NCBI RefSeq assembly: GCF_030272615.1
Contig: NC_081410.1
Span: forward strand, 185,615,619 to 185,679,618
DNA: 64,000 nucleotides
Reading direction: 5' to 3'
Origin: Cryptomeria japonica
Lineage: Eukaryota; Streptophyta; Pinopsida; Cupressales; Cupressaceae
The notes under the pieces are model-generated. The model worked only from the letters and a program-made list of their open reading frames with translations, did no database searches and was not told where the DNA came from. The position numbers were made by a program, and so were the translations under genes. Shown here piece after piece: positions 10,823 through 22,840 of this stretch (within the stretch, counting starts at the first letter, position 1; each line of letters opens with the position of its first letter).

Positions 10823-12282
10823 TGTTGGCATTTCAATAAGGATATCGAGAAGGTTGTTGGAGATTATTGATATAACTGAAGAAGGATGATTACTGTCTTA
10901 ATAATATCATTTTGTCATTGATGTCAAGAAATTGATTTTCTGATTCAGTATGATGTTGCCATATCTTGAGAAGTATGTTTTGATGATTATTAAGAGGTCG
11001 GTAAGTGACACAGAAAGAATGTGATAATGAAGGGGAGAAATAAGTTATTCAATGGGCAACTATTACCGAGTTAGACAATGATGAGATTATGTTGTTTTGA
11101 TTGTTTTGATATCCTACATATGTTGTTGATTATAAGTTTAATACTGTAATATGTCACCGAACAAAGAACCTAGTCGGTAAACCCTAAGGTTATTGATATC
11201 GGTTAAAGAAGGCAGAATGTCTACCGAGTGAAGTTCAATATTTACTAAGTTTCGACCGAGTAATAATAGATCGCATTGGATGAATAAAAGCATTATTTAA
11301 TGAAGGATGCTGAAGAGCTGGAGATGAATAAATGATTGGTATGTCACGCAAGAAGTTTGTTAAGAATCTACAGCAATGGAAAATCAAGAGGAATATCTAC
11401 AGCACAGATTGAACCGCAATAACCTAGCACAAGTTCCTAGGAAGGAATGCAAGTTCCAAGGCAAGGTAAAACATTTTTTTCAGATCGAAGGATACATTGA
11501 ACCTAGTCAAGTTTGATGATCTGATGGCTAAGATTGATCATAGGAAATGTGATCAAGGAGATTAAGCGGTTAGAAAATTGTTTATAAATAAGGAATTGTT
11601 GATAAACAATGCATGTGGGCAAATGTATGCACAATGATGCTACAGTAATGTTTACTGAGCATAGAAGCTTGAAGATCTAATTAAAGAATAGATTGAGAAG
11701 CCCAAAAAGCCCAACAAGGGACAAGATAAGTCTTATGACAAGATTGTTTTTAGCAAATAGAATCTCCTTTAGCATTTCAGATGTGAAGTTGTAGATATAT
11801 TTTATTACTATTATTTATTTTGTAAGTGACTGGAAATCTCTTAACTGAGTGGACTTAACAGTCTTATTTGTAAACCCTCTAGCAAGGTAACATTCTAAAT
11901 GAGTGTTTGAAATCCTTTCACAAGGTCACTTCTAACAAAGTGCAAGACTCTAACAAGTCTGAGGGAAATTCGTTAACCGGGTCACATCTAGCAAAGTGTT
12001 TGTAATCATTAACAAGATTAGCTTTTAACTAAGCATACTCTAGAAGGGTATATTTCTTAGTGGGTCCGAAATCCCATAGTGGTTTTTCCCTATTTGGGTT
12101 TCCACATTAAATCTAGTGTTATATGTGTTGTGATGTTATCTGTTGATGAGTTTGAATGTTTTACAATTTTGGTTATATATTCTGAAGTATAAGCTATCGA
12201 GGTTGAATCTGTTGAATATATTGAAGATTAAGTTTGTATGATTCACCCCCCCCCCCTCTCATCTTATTATCTATTGGCATCA
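10823..12282 (+). mobile_element. Solo LTR C inserted in element A
   Basis: A 1460-bp sequence starting TGTTGGCATTT and ending GGCATCA. It is flanked by GAGAT at 10818-10822 and 12283-12287. Removing it rejoins the gag-protease linker of element A in frame. It has LTR hallmarks: near the start TTGTCATTGATGTCAA (10912-10927), the AACAAGGTCAC-type phrases (11880-12000), the GTGGTTTTTCCC block at 12079 and a C-rich run near 12245. No interior sequence remains, so it is a product of LTR-LTR recombination. Its family has no full-length member in this window. Confidence 0.9.
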
Positions 12283-13209
12283 GAGATTTACAAGGCTTAA
12301 AAGATCTTCTTTCTCTTTCTTCCAATTTTGAATTCCTTTTAGGACATCTAGATGCAAAATGACCTATCATATTACATGCAAAACATTTGAAAGGAGATTT
12401 TCCTTCATACTTACTTCTTATTGGAGGTTTTGGTATCCTTCTAGAAAATAGGGCTTCAAGTGGCTCAAGCTCTTCATCTTCTTTCCTAAAATTTTCCAAT
12501 TCCTTTTCATAGAAAACTTTCCAATCTTGCTTTCCGGTTGATGATGTAGATGCCTTAATGCAGTATCAATCTTTGCAGCTCCCGGCGGACCAAATTCTTC
12601 AAGCTCAAAAGCATATATCTTCCCAACAAGAGTATCTCTATTGACAGAAGAATTAGGCATGGTTCTTATCTCATTAATTTCAATTACGTTCATCTTATAT
12701 GTCGGTAGAAAAACCCTTAATACTTTTGAAACAATCTCTTCCTTGCTCAGAGATCTACCACAACACTAAATTCCTAATACAATTTCATTTACCCTTTCCA
12801 TGAATGAAAAGATTCTTTCTTCCTCCATCTTCAAGCTTTCATATCTTACCCGGTAACATTCAAGTTTTGCAATTTTAACAATGGGATCACCTTCATTAAG
12901 AGTCTCCAACTTGTCCCATATATATTTTGTCGATGATTTATCTAATAATCTCATGATCTGTTGATCTAACAAGGCGCTTAAGAGGGCTTTTCTAGCTTTT
13001 CAGTCATTTTCAATGTTCTTTTCCAAGTCTACCGGTGCAGGATTGCTAGATGCCTGATCATGAGGACTGTAACCATTTTGAGTTATTTCCCAAATTTCCT
13101 TTCCAATGCATCTTAAATGAGTCTCCATCCGAATTTCCCATACTCCATAGTTTGTTCCATTAAGCCTAGGGTTGTCTTGGTATACAACATCTAAAATATT
13201 AGTTGCTAT
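12283..13209 (-). pseudogene. Element A gag with zinc knuckle
   Basis: Read leftward from 13209, where the expected start ATG has become ATA. Conserved gag blocks are NGTNYGVWEIRMETHL, LLSALLDQQIMRLL, WDKLETLNEGD, KLECYRVRYESLKMEEE and FMERVNEIVLGI. A single knuckle CFACNMIGHFASRCPK lies near 12350-12400. Frame breaks occur near 12990, 12760 and 12480. The protein is closely related to the L gag at 51236-52021, so A and L are sister lineages. Confidence 0.87.
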
Positions 13210-13253
13210 AGGATCTTCCTCAAGCGGTTAAGCTTCTACAAAAAGAGGACTAA

Positions 13254-13265
13254 GCTCTGATACCA
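13254..13265 (-). other. Element A primer-binding site
   Basis: On the plus strand GCTCTGATACCA, the exact reverse complement of TGGTATCAGAGC. It lies two bases inside the LTR end at 13268 and fixes the minus orientation of A. Confidence 0.92.
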
Positions 13266-13267
13266 AT

Positions 13268-14425
13268 TGTTAGGATAACCAGTGAACAACTAAGAGGTGG
13301 GGTGAATAAGTTGTTAATAGATTATGTGAATTAAAGCATTTAAAACCTTTTATCGGAATAACTGATAAAGCATTAAATCATAATTGAAAATTGGAGAATC
13401 AATACCATGCAACCATAACATATAACACCATTATTTGTACGTGGAAAACCTGGTAAATGGAAAAACCATGGTGGGAAACCCTACCCACAATCAGATGATA
13501 CTTCTACAGAAAGTATATGATTACAATAGGGGCATGCACATGGAGGAAGGAACACTGCCTAGAGTGCACTGCTCATCACAATGGAGTCTCACTGACTACA
13601 AAAGAGGTCAACCATCTTAGAGTATTCAGACAATAATCCGAAAATAAGAACTCCCTGTGATAGCATCAAACATGCCAGATTACAATTCCGATTAAGCTCA
13701 ATACTAAAGGTCTAAAACCTCTTAAATAAACCCAACTCAATCACCTATGATCGACCAAATCCTCTGCAGAAATGATTATTACATTATTCGCTCCTTGCCT
13801 ATATGATCTACAATGAGATCTTACAAATATTTATACAAACATTGGACCTAAACAATTAGGTCAGCCACCCAAATGATAATTCAATAGATCCATTACATAA
13901 TCCTGAAATAAAATCATAGAACATGTCGGCCTAAGGCCAAAAAAATATCATCCAATCAATAAAACATCTCAGAAGTGCATCAAAAGGATCCACCAACACG
14001 TTTCATGAAACCGGTTAATAACCTAGATAGCACCAGACCTATATTAGATCCACATACACCAAATAAATGGCACCAATCAGTCGAGGCACTAACACAATCA
14101 CTATTAGCATCCTGAATCCCTTCTAGAAGCTACACCAACACCACTTATGCATTACATCAAATATCTTCAATAAATCTCTATCGACGAAAACCTTATCGGA
14201 CCTACAAAGCAGGCTTAATAGAACATAAGATAGCATCCGATCATCAAGTCAATACCAACTGACTGAAACATACTTCAGAAGCATATGAACCATCCATACA
14301 GACTTATTCCATCATTTAGGTCATACTGGTGACAATCAATTGATAATATTCCCAATCCAATCCTTCTACCAGAAGTTGGTAAACAACCATAACAACTAGT
14401 GTTGACATTAATACAACATGTAACA
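13268..14425 (-). repeat. Element A 5' LTR
   Basis: A 1158-bp LTR bounded on the plus strand by TGTTAGG and AACA. Its central block, with AAAAACCATGGTGGGAAACC near 13460 and GGAGTCTCACTGACTAC near 13580, matches the L LTRs. The right end was set where similarity to the H LTR begins (14426); the end itself lacks an independent partner in this window. Confidence 0.75.
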
Positions 14426-14799
14426 AATAGATGGCCCAAAAGAAATCTCCAAGGAAATGCATGAGAAAGAATGAACATGTGAAGGATCACACCATGTTGG
14501 CACTCATTCCAATCCATCCCAAATAAACTCCTACAATTCCACATGCTACCGCACAGACCAAAAGTTCATAGGTCATCTCCAAAGGATATAACTATTGAAC
14601 CCAACCAACCAAAACCTACTTAAAACATAATGTGGACCACCAAGAATCTTGTAGATTTTCAACATAGCCAAAGTACTGAGTCGCACCACTAAAACAACTT
14701 AAGTTAGAGGAATGCAATGCATTCACAAAAACTATCACACTATCATTGTACAAGTTGATACTTAGATAATCATAAATTCAATTATAGATCAAATGAGAG
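14426..14799 (-). repeat. Element H 3' LTR, left visible piece
   Basis: Colinear with about 59340-59719 of the H 5' LTR: shared phrases include TCCAAGGAAATG, CTACAATTCCACATGCTAC and GTGGACCACCAAGA, ending ATAGATCAAATGAGAG. It is cut on the left by A and on the right by F. Confidence 0.85.
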
Positions 14800-15307
14800 T
14801 GTTGGTTCCCAAATGGGTTTACTCTGCAACAAGGCAAAAACCAAGCCGATTCTTCAAGTATCTATGGAGAAGACAACTCCAACTATTAAAATCTTCAAGA
14901 ACTTGGACCAACTGACAAGGATTATGCAAATCCTTCTACACTTTGGTCTCTGCATAACCCGAGAGGGTGATCCCTTAGTGAATTTTATGATCTCTGCACC
15001 ACACTCATAGATTCACTAAAACAAGGCAGATGATCTTATACACAAAATCAACAATAGGGAGAATTATCAAGGGTGGCAAACCCTTTAGTGATCCTCAACC
15101 TTATTGGAGGATGAGACGGGTAGAACAGCCAATAACAGGCAAATGAATTAAAAGGTATTCTAATAATCAATAGTTTACAACAAAGATAGATAAATGGAGC
15201 ACAAAGTAGACTGAAAAGACTTAGACAAGCTAACGAACAATGCCTCATCCATTAGGTAGTCAAATTAGTGAAATATAAGGTAAATTACAACAGAAACAAT
15301 TTGATAG

Positions 15308-16190
15308 TGTTGGCATTATCCACTCAGATGAGAATGGTTGATATTGTAATTGATGGAAAATAATTGGTAACATGGTTCAAAGATTCTACCAGAAACAAAC
15401 TTCACCTACCGGTATCGATAGTCACTACAAGGTTTATTCACACCGACATCCAGTTACACTAGAAGTAGATTATACCAGCAGTCCAAGTCGACTTGGAAAT
15501 AATATTGTTTATGTGAAATGTATTGTTATATTATATTTGTATGGCTGACATGATGTATTGTAAAGACTCATATATGTATGAAATCTTGTAGGTCATTTGA
15601 ACATATGATATGTAATTTAAGGAAGTGGTAATATGTGATAGGTTATGATAGTGAATAATTGTATATACATTTTGATGTATTTATCTTGAGAGAGAATAAG
15701 AAGCAGAGTAGAGCGAAGCAAGGTTTTGGTAGAGGTATCAGACAGAGCTTAAACCGGTACTGAATCAAGCATTGCAGATCCTATTTTGAGTAGTACATTT
15801 TTATTGGATTTAACCATCCAATTGTGCATTCAGTGAGACTCCATTTTTGTTGTTGAGAAGTGAGCTCTATGAAGTTGGCCTTCCTGTATGTGTAGGCCCC
15901 TATTGTACTAAGTAATATTTATTCATATTGGCCAGTGAGTAAATATTATGGGTCACAAATCCCACTGAGGTTTTTCCCTTACCGAGTTTCTTCACCAAAA
16001 ATATCTGTGTTATGTATGCATTGATGCTTATTCTTTTGTTTCTCTTTATTGCATTATTATTTGCTTACCAATATATTAATTTGGATTGTAAAGTTGCAAA
16101 TAAGTTTAAATATTTCATCTACCGGTCAGACACTAATTCACTCCCCATCCCCCCCTCTCAGTGTCTTTGGGACTAACCAAGTATCTAACG
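15308..16190 (+). repeat. Element D 5' LTR
   Basis: 883 bp, TGTTGGCATTATCC...CTAACG (the final CA has become CG). It has GGAAGTGG and TTGGCC phrases, a GAGGTTTTTCCC block near 15977 and a C-rich run near 16145 followed by CTCTCAGTGTC. Related at its 3' half to solo LTR G. Confidence 0.9.
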
Positions 16191-16192
16191 AT

Positions 16193-16204
16193 TGGTATCA
16201 GAGC
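16193..16204 (+). other. Element D primer-binding site
   Basis: A perfect TGGTATCAGAGC, two bases after the LTR, complementary to initiator tRNA-Met. Confidence 0.92.
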
Positions 16205-16247
16205 TAAGTCCTCTTTTTGCATAAGCCTAACAACTTGAGGAGATCCT

Positions 16248-16568
16248 ATGGCAGCAAATATTTTTAGGAAGGATAGTCTGAAACTTGATGGAACTAACTA
16301 TGGTATATGGAAGATCATAATGGAAACACATTTGAGCTTCATTAGAAGAGATATATGGGATGTTACAAAGAATGGCTATGTTGGTCCTACTCTGAATATC
16401 CCTCATCCACCGACATTGGCTAAAGACTTGGAGAATGATTGCAAAGCAAGAGAAGCACTTCTGAGTGCATTATCAGATCAAAAAATCATGGGCATTTGTT
16501 GCAATAAAAGAAGATCAACCGACACCTATTGTCAAACCGATAGAGTAGGCACTAGCAGCAAAAATTGA
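16248..16568 (+). pseudogene. Element D truncated gag
   Basis: Starts MAANIFRKDSLKLDGTNYG and follows copia gag to LLSALSDQKIMGIC near 16495. There the sequence jumps, out of frame, to the linker just before protease, giving a short false tail that ends at 16568. The deletion removes most of gag and the zinc knuckle. The gag start is intact, with ATG at 16248. Confidence 0.88.
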
Positions 16569-17229
16569 AGAAAAAGATGAATGGATCATTGATAGTGGAT
16601 GCTCGCATCATATGACTGGTGATAAAAGCAAATTCTTATCATTACAGGAAACTCATGGAGGTTTAGTAAGATTTGAAGATGACAAAGCTTGTTTAATCAA
16701 AGGAAGAGACACTATATCTTTGGATGGTAAGCATAATACTAACAATCTTTATTATGTTGAAGGTTTAAAGCATAATATTTTGAGTGTTGGTCAGTTAGTG
16801 GAAAAAGGATTTCAGTTACAATTCAAGAATGGAAAATGCAAAATCATGAACATAACTGGATTGAAGATTGCAACCGGTAATCAGACTAAAGGTAATATCT
16901 TTCACTTGAATACCAGTGATAAGACATGTTTGATTGCTCACACTGATGAAAGTTGGTTATGGCATAAAAGACTTTATCATATGAATTTTGATTGCATTGT
17001 AAAGATCAGTTCAACTAAGGTAGTAAGGGATTTACCTAAGATTGTGAAACCTCATAATCCGGTATGTAAGGAATGCCAAATGGGAAAGCAAGATAGAACA
17101 ACATTTAAGAGCATTTCTAAGAAATTCAATAATATTCTTGATTTAATTCATACTAATTTATGTGGTCCAGCAGGAACAAGAATAAACATTTTTCAAATTG
17201 TTCATAACCGGCTACAAGTTTCTAAGTAA
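16569..17229 (+). pseudogene. Element D protease/pre-integrase remnant
   Basis: Opens with DEWIIDSGCSHHMTGDK (about 16580-16625) and is continuous through KHNILSVGQL, SWLWHKRLYHMNFDC and CKECQMGKQDR to the integrase start DLIHTNLCGPAGTR near 17175. There a second deletion joins it to about 15 unrelated codons ending at 17229. The His and Cys pairs of the integrase zinc region are present. It is unusually open for this window. Confidence 0.88.
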
Positions 17230-17274
17230 TTTTTGAATTTTTGATACTTTTTGACATCCTTTTTCATTGATGTC

Positions 17275-17417
17275 AAAGGGGGAGTGGTGTAATAAGAAAA
17301 ATATATAGAAGGAGATCACTTTCCCAGGGGGAGCACTCTCAGTTTTTGCACTTCAAATTTTGGATATCAGTTTTGATTTTTCTCATGAGTGTTGCCATCA
17401 ATGTTAGAGGGCGAGAT
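17275..17417 (+). other. Element D polypurine tracts (three)
   Basis: CAAAGGGGGAG at about 17274-17284, AGGGGGAG near 17326-17333, and AGAGGGCGAGAT at 17406-17417 next to the LTR. The tract beside the LTR has a G-to-C change in its core. Confidence 0.75.
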
Positions 17418-18303
17418 TGTTGGTATTATACACTCAGATGAGAATGGTTGATGTTGTCATTAATGGCAACCAACTGGTAATAAGGTTCAAAGGTTCTACC
17501 AGCAAGAGACTTCACCTACCGGCACTGACAACCACTACAAGGTTTATTCACACCGACATCCAATTACACTAGCAGCAGATTATATCGGTAGTCCAAGGCA
17601 ACTTGGAAAAATATTGTTTATGCGAAATGTATTGTAATATTATATTTGTATGGCCGACATGATGTATTGTAAAGACTCATATATGTATGAGATCTTGTAG
17701 GTCATTTGAACATATGATATGATATGATATGTAATGTAAGAAAGCGGTAATATGTGATAGGTTATGATAGTGGACAATTGTTTATGCATTTTGATGTATT
17801 TATCTTGAGAGTGAATAAGAAGCAGAGCGGAGTGAAGAAAGGTTTTGGTAGAGGTATTAGACAAAGCTTAAACTGGTACTAAATCCAGCATTGTAGATGC
17901 TATTTTGAGTAGTACATTGTTATTGGATTTAACCATCCAATTGTGTAGTCAGTGAGACTCTATTTTTGTTGTTGAGTAGTGAGCTCTAGGCAGTTGGCCT
18001 TCTTGCATGTGTAAGCCCCTATTGTACTGAGTAATATTTATTGATATTGGCCAGTAGGTAAATATTGTGGGTCACAAATCCTACCGAGGTTTTTCCCTTA
18101 CCAAGTTTCCTCACCAAAAATATCTGTGTTATGGTGTGCATTGATTCTTATTCTTTTGTTTCTCTTTACTGCATTATTATTTGCTTACTGGTATATTAAT
18201 TTGGATTGTAAAGTTGCAAATAATTTTAAATCTTTCATCTACCAATTAGACACTGATTTAGTCCCCCTTCTTAGTGTCATTGGGACTAACCAAGTATCTA
18301 ACA
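17418..18303 (+). repeat. Element D 3' LTR
   Basis: 886 bp, TGTTGGTATTATACAC...CTAACA, partner of 15308-16190. It carries an extra GATATGATAT expansion near 17715. Confidence 0.9.
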
Positions 18304-20655
18304 GACAACATATTGATCTAAGAGTATATTTCCTTGCAATACATCTCAACTATAACCCAAGGCCAAAACTACTTATCAAAATCCCTACACAAGCCCTACT
18401 CCTCTGCAAATTTATTTAAGCATTTAATCGACCATTTGGATCAAAGCATAAACACAAATCACATACATCATAACAATGCACTGAAGGAAGTAAACTCTTG
18501 ATTTATTTCATTTAAAAGATAGTAAGATCATACATTGGAGAGAAATAAAGCCTGAAATAGATTTTATTTATTTAAATGCTATATCTACCATAAAATAGTA
18601 TACAATTTAGTCCTTCAAAACTTGTAGGAAACATGACACCAAACTCATTCTATTTTGGTTTGCAAGAGACTCTATACTTTGATAATTCCACTTAAATCTT
18701 GCTACGGAACCAGGAGAGAAACCTTGAAGGAACCAAAATTCAAAACCCTTTCTAATGGCCTTGATTTCCCTTTTATAGAAGAAAAGGGAGCAACAAGCTT
18801 TAGGCCAAGAGACACATGTCTACAAAAGATTTACTCTCAGCAATTAGGCCTAAAAGGCCATATCTGATTTTGTTACAAAAATATTCCTTATCCATACGCT
18901 GGCACCTGTGAATCAAAATTTTCAACTGAAAATTGGTAGAAACAAAACTGCTTGAGCCATACCATTATCATCTTGATTCCTTCAGATGGAGTGTGAGGTG
19001 TTACGTTCTGTCCTACAGAGTGTTTCCCTTCCCAAAAGGGAAAAAAGATCCTGACAAGAAGTAAAGTCACCCCTAAACTATAGGACAAGCTCTGACCTTC
19101 ATGCCTAGGATTAAAGAAAGTGGAAGGAGGAGCTTACAGGGAAACATAATATGTTGGGAAGGGGTCACAACTTCCATTCCGTCACAAAGATGACTTGCTA
19201 CTGGTCCCCGACCAAACAAATCCTTCCTTTATTCTCCTGTGTGATCCTTCCACAAACCCTTGCCATCCAGTGGTAGACAAGAAGTAGAGGATGTGTCATG
19301 AATGGCTCTTTTTGATAAGAAAAGGCTTTCATGCCCCCTCTGACAATCCTTCACACTTTCAAAACCCCTCTGACAATAAATAAACTCACATAGGAGAAAA
19401 AACATCCATCTGGTATCACAAAGCACACAACTCCATGCATGATCCTACTCAAACATCATCTTCCTTGTTGATGAAAAAAACACTCTCCAAAAATGAAGAG
19501 GTTTCTTTTCTCTTCTACCAATTAAGTCACCACCCCATTGTATTTATAATAAAAAACACATCACCTGGTGATGCTCATTCATGTGAAAAATCATCATTTT
19601 GGTGCTTTAAACTCATCCTGCCAGCTACGGACCCTAGAAATCATGCCTATCAAATCCACTGCCTCCTCCTAAGGCTCATCTTATGTGAATGGTTTTGTTA
19701 TGATCTTATTCTTCCTTGATTGCACAATTTTTTCTTTAGAATTATTGACAACAAGAAACCTCTTCTTTCACAGAGAAGTCAGTGATTTCTTATCTCTAAC
19801 TCAGAAGTTATCCAAATCCCTTCATGCCTCTAAAACGGTCATCCTTTCTTGTCTAATCAACCTCAACTCAATAGAAACCTTCAAACTAGTCCCTCAGGAA
19901 TGAGTCAGCATCTAATTGTCCTGAGTTGTCTCTATATTGTTCCATGTTAACAAGCCTGCATTCTGTCTATTCTAATTTTCCCATGTGGGTGACAAACATG
20001 GCCTTTAATTTCCTTTAAAATTTAGTTTGAAACTCTACAGTAGATCCTACCCGGCCTGGTGAATCAAACGATCACCAATGGTTAATCTGACATTGACCTT
20101 CCATCATAGTGTGTGGACCCAACAAAATGTGACATAACAAGACCATGTCATCTTCTAGCCTAAAACTATGAGTGGTCCCACCATTGATCCTCTCAGTCAT
20201 CCTGGAACACGTGGCAACATCTTGTGATATCATGGTCCATAACCTTCTGGCATCTTCCTTCACAAGGTTACAAGGGTCGTTGGATCTATTTACTCTTTAC
20301 CTCATAGCCACAGTGCCCGCCAATCTTTGCAAATTAAACATCGAGCACCTTTTCATCTAGATTATAACATCACCCTCCATTGAAGAATGTGTGAATTGAT
20401 GGAACCATTAGTAATCCATTATTTATCCACTGGGAGCTGGTAACATCAAAGTTTTTAAGAGTCACACTAGTATATTTGGGGCTCATTTTCAACGGTCGAT
20501 CATCAAAATTTTGACTATTTTTCATTGGATTGCCAACAAATGAAGCCGTTGAAAACTCATCGTCGGAAATTTTGATGGTGCCAGCTAATGTTGGAATTCC
20601 AACAACACCCTGAACTCTTCCAACGGTGGCCATGACCACTCATCCGGCGAGAGAA

Positions 20656-20990
20656 TGTCATTGGGCATAGATCATCCTCGTTAGATAGACATCAAAATTC
20701 CGACACCTACTAGGAACTTTGCATTGATGAGGATGTTGTTTGTTCGACAGTTTGATCGTCAGTGCAAATTTAGGAGGATGTCAGAATTCCAACAAGAATT
20801 TAAAGGATTATGACGAGTGTCAGACATGAGAGTGTCATCAGACATACAACATTCTCATTGGATGTTTCATCGATTGGTGTCAGAATTCCGATGCCTACCA
20901 GGAACTATGCACCAACGAGGATGTTGTTTGTCCGACGGTTTGGTCATTAGAGAAAATTTAGGAGGATGTCAAAATTCCGATGAGGATTTA
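20656..20990. repeat. Element E subterminal tandem duplication
   Basis: Two diverged copies about 198 bp apart. Shared phrases include GAGGATGTTGTTTGT (near 20728 and 20917) and AATTTAGGAGGATGTCA (near 20768 and 20957). Both contain AAATTCCGAC-type motifs, which multiplies putative transposase binding sites near the left terminus. Confidence 0.8.
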
Positions 20991-22422
20991 ATTTAAAAAA
21001 AATAAAATAATACGCATGCCAATTATTCTTCGTTGGGATGAGGATCAGTAATGCATTCAAGGTTGGTTGGGGTCTAGTTGAAAGAGCTAGATAACCTAGA
21101 TTATATGTCAACTATTATATTAAACATGACTATAGAACACTACAAAAAACTAGCTTAAATAGCTATGACAAACTAAAACATAAAAGCTTACACCTATGAA
21201 AACTATGTGTCATCTAAACTTCGTATTGATGATTTTGACCATGATTAAAGTTTGAACGTTACTTTATGTGGGACCACTACTTGAATCGAAGGATTTTTGT
21301 CATCTAATGTTATACTTATGGTCTTTTCATCCCTCATCCTCCATAGTTTTCTGGGATTTTGTCCTTATATTTGGATGCTTGAACAAAAAGTGCTCATAGT
21401 CATTTCTACTTTGGATTTGTGTTGGTTTGGTTGAAGATGCCCTCTTCCATCTATGATGCAAAGGTATGGGCATGCATAATGTTTTCAACATACAAAGTCA
21501 ATGATCATACACTCTATTATTCTAGACACCCTTGGATACATTACTTGGCTTCTAGGCTTGGGAAAACTAATATGAATTGATCCAACACCATGAGGATAGG
21601 GTCAAGTATCATGGCAACTAATCATAATTTGTGAAGACAAGGTTCACACCTAAGTTTTGGCTCTCAACAATGCCACACTTCCAAAATTGTGAGTCTCAAG
21701 ACTTATCCTATTATGTCAACACTCATTGATGGCCACAAGGCCAAATCAATGTATCTAGGCTTGAAACTCCTTACTCTAGGCTTGGAGGACCCTACACAAG
21801 GTCTATGAATTTTACCATTATAATTATTTTTTAATGGATGAGGATCTATATTATCATTTCCAAAATAGTGTTATGCATATTCAAAAAAAGAAAGGTAAGT
21901 AGAAAGAGTCACATCCCAAAGTCCAAACAAGACAATAGCTCAAAACAAAAAACAATTATAAGAAGACAACTAAGAGGAGGAGGTTAGCCCTAGTCATTTG
22001 TTTTTCTCTTTATCTACAATTTCTTGTTCTGCATATGTCACTTGAAATAACACTTCTACGACCCTATTGCAAACAATAGGAATAATTTTGTAAAATTAGC
22101 AGTAGCACTATCTTTTCACCCAACTATAGTGAAAGTACCAAATCATCTTTGGTGGTTCCTTAGTGAGAATACAAATGTGTCTCATGTAGCATAGGAGCTC
22201 ATTTTCTATGTGAAAATAAAGAACCTACCACCTAACTGTGAATTTCTGGTATATGTCAAAGAATTCAAGATCTCTAATGTTAAGTTAAGGTCATTCTAAT
22301 GTTTCATGCTTGCAAGAACCAAGTGTTGTTATCAAAGCTACAAATGAAAGATAAGTCAAGCAATCAACAACCTTATCAATACTCCCATTCTTGTGTCAAA
22401 TGTTCAATTGAAACAAAATGTT

Positions 22423-22840
22423 GTAGGTACGTGGAGCACCTTTGATGATGGTAATTTTAAAACTCACCTCAAGTCCACATGAACTGCAGAGGCTTGTAAT
22501 AAGTATGCATGACTATCTCCTTACCCAAAATGTAATCCTTCCATTACATGAAAACCTAAATGATAGCATATATCTTTGTTATATTTAGTTACTTACCCTC
22601 TATGTTATAAAACATCTTGTTATGGTAAATAGAAAAAGTCTCAGGTGACACTATGTTAGAAATGTCTCACCATTGTAGGTACATGGAGCACCTTTGATGG
22701 TCATTTTATAACTCACCTTGAGTCTACATGAGCTGTAGAAGCTTGTGATAGGTATGGATGATTGTCTCCTTCCAATATGTAGTCCTTTCATTATATGCAA
22801 ACCTAGACAATAGCATAAATATCTATCATATTTTAGGGCC
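22423..22840. repeat. Element E internal tandem duplication
   Basis: Two copies about 250 bp apart beginning TGTAGGTACGTGGAGCACC (22423) and TGTAGGTACATGGAGCACC (22674). They share CTCACCT, the CCACATGA/CTACATGA phrase, and a TAGCATA...ATCTTTGTTATATTT-like end. It lies outside the subterminal zone, so it is a separate event. The rest of the interior (21000-25200) is AT-rich with no recognised gene or captured exon. Confidence 0.75.

Larger units (their letters stand above)
1..14425 (-). mobile_element. Element A: Ty1/copia retrotransposon, left end outside window
   Basis: Read on the minus strand the order is 5' LTR (13268-14425), primer site (13254-13265), gag (12283-13209), protease and integrase (9342-10822), reverse transcriptase (8463-9341 and part of 1-961) and RNase H (to position 1). 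The 3' LTR lies left of the window. Two insertions split it: B (962-8457) inside RT and solo LTR C (10823-12282) between the zinc knuckle and protease. A itself sits in the 3' LTR of the older element H: the sequence right of 14425 matches the H 5' LTR from about 59340. Its left target duplication cannot be seen; AATAG (14426-14430) is the predicted right copy. All frames carry stops and shifts, so it is dead. The Sirevirus-like assignment is inferred from protein motifs. Confidence 0.88.
15308..18303 (+). mobile_element. Element D: internally deleted Ty1/copia element
   Basis: A 2996-bp element with LTRs of 883 and 886 bp and only 1.2 kb of interior. The left flank is GATAG (15303-15307), the right flank GACAA (18304-18308), a decayed duplication. 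The other F LTR shows the single GATAG site at 29939-29943, which proves the insertion. The interior keeps the gag start, the protease/pre-integrase block and the start of integrase; the middle of gag, most of integrase and all of RT and RNase H are missing. It retains primer site and polypurine tracts, so it could have been moved in trans. Confidence 0.92.

Noticed and set aside
10823-12282. C considered as the LTR of element A
   Set aside because: Its own GAGAT duplication and its position inside the gag-protease linker show that it is a later insertion, and its sequence differs from 13268-14425.
18655-20639. Several 60-95 codon frames between D and E
   Set aside because: All are inside the F LTR, and the second LTR copy (29950-32960) carries different breaks, so none is maintained.
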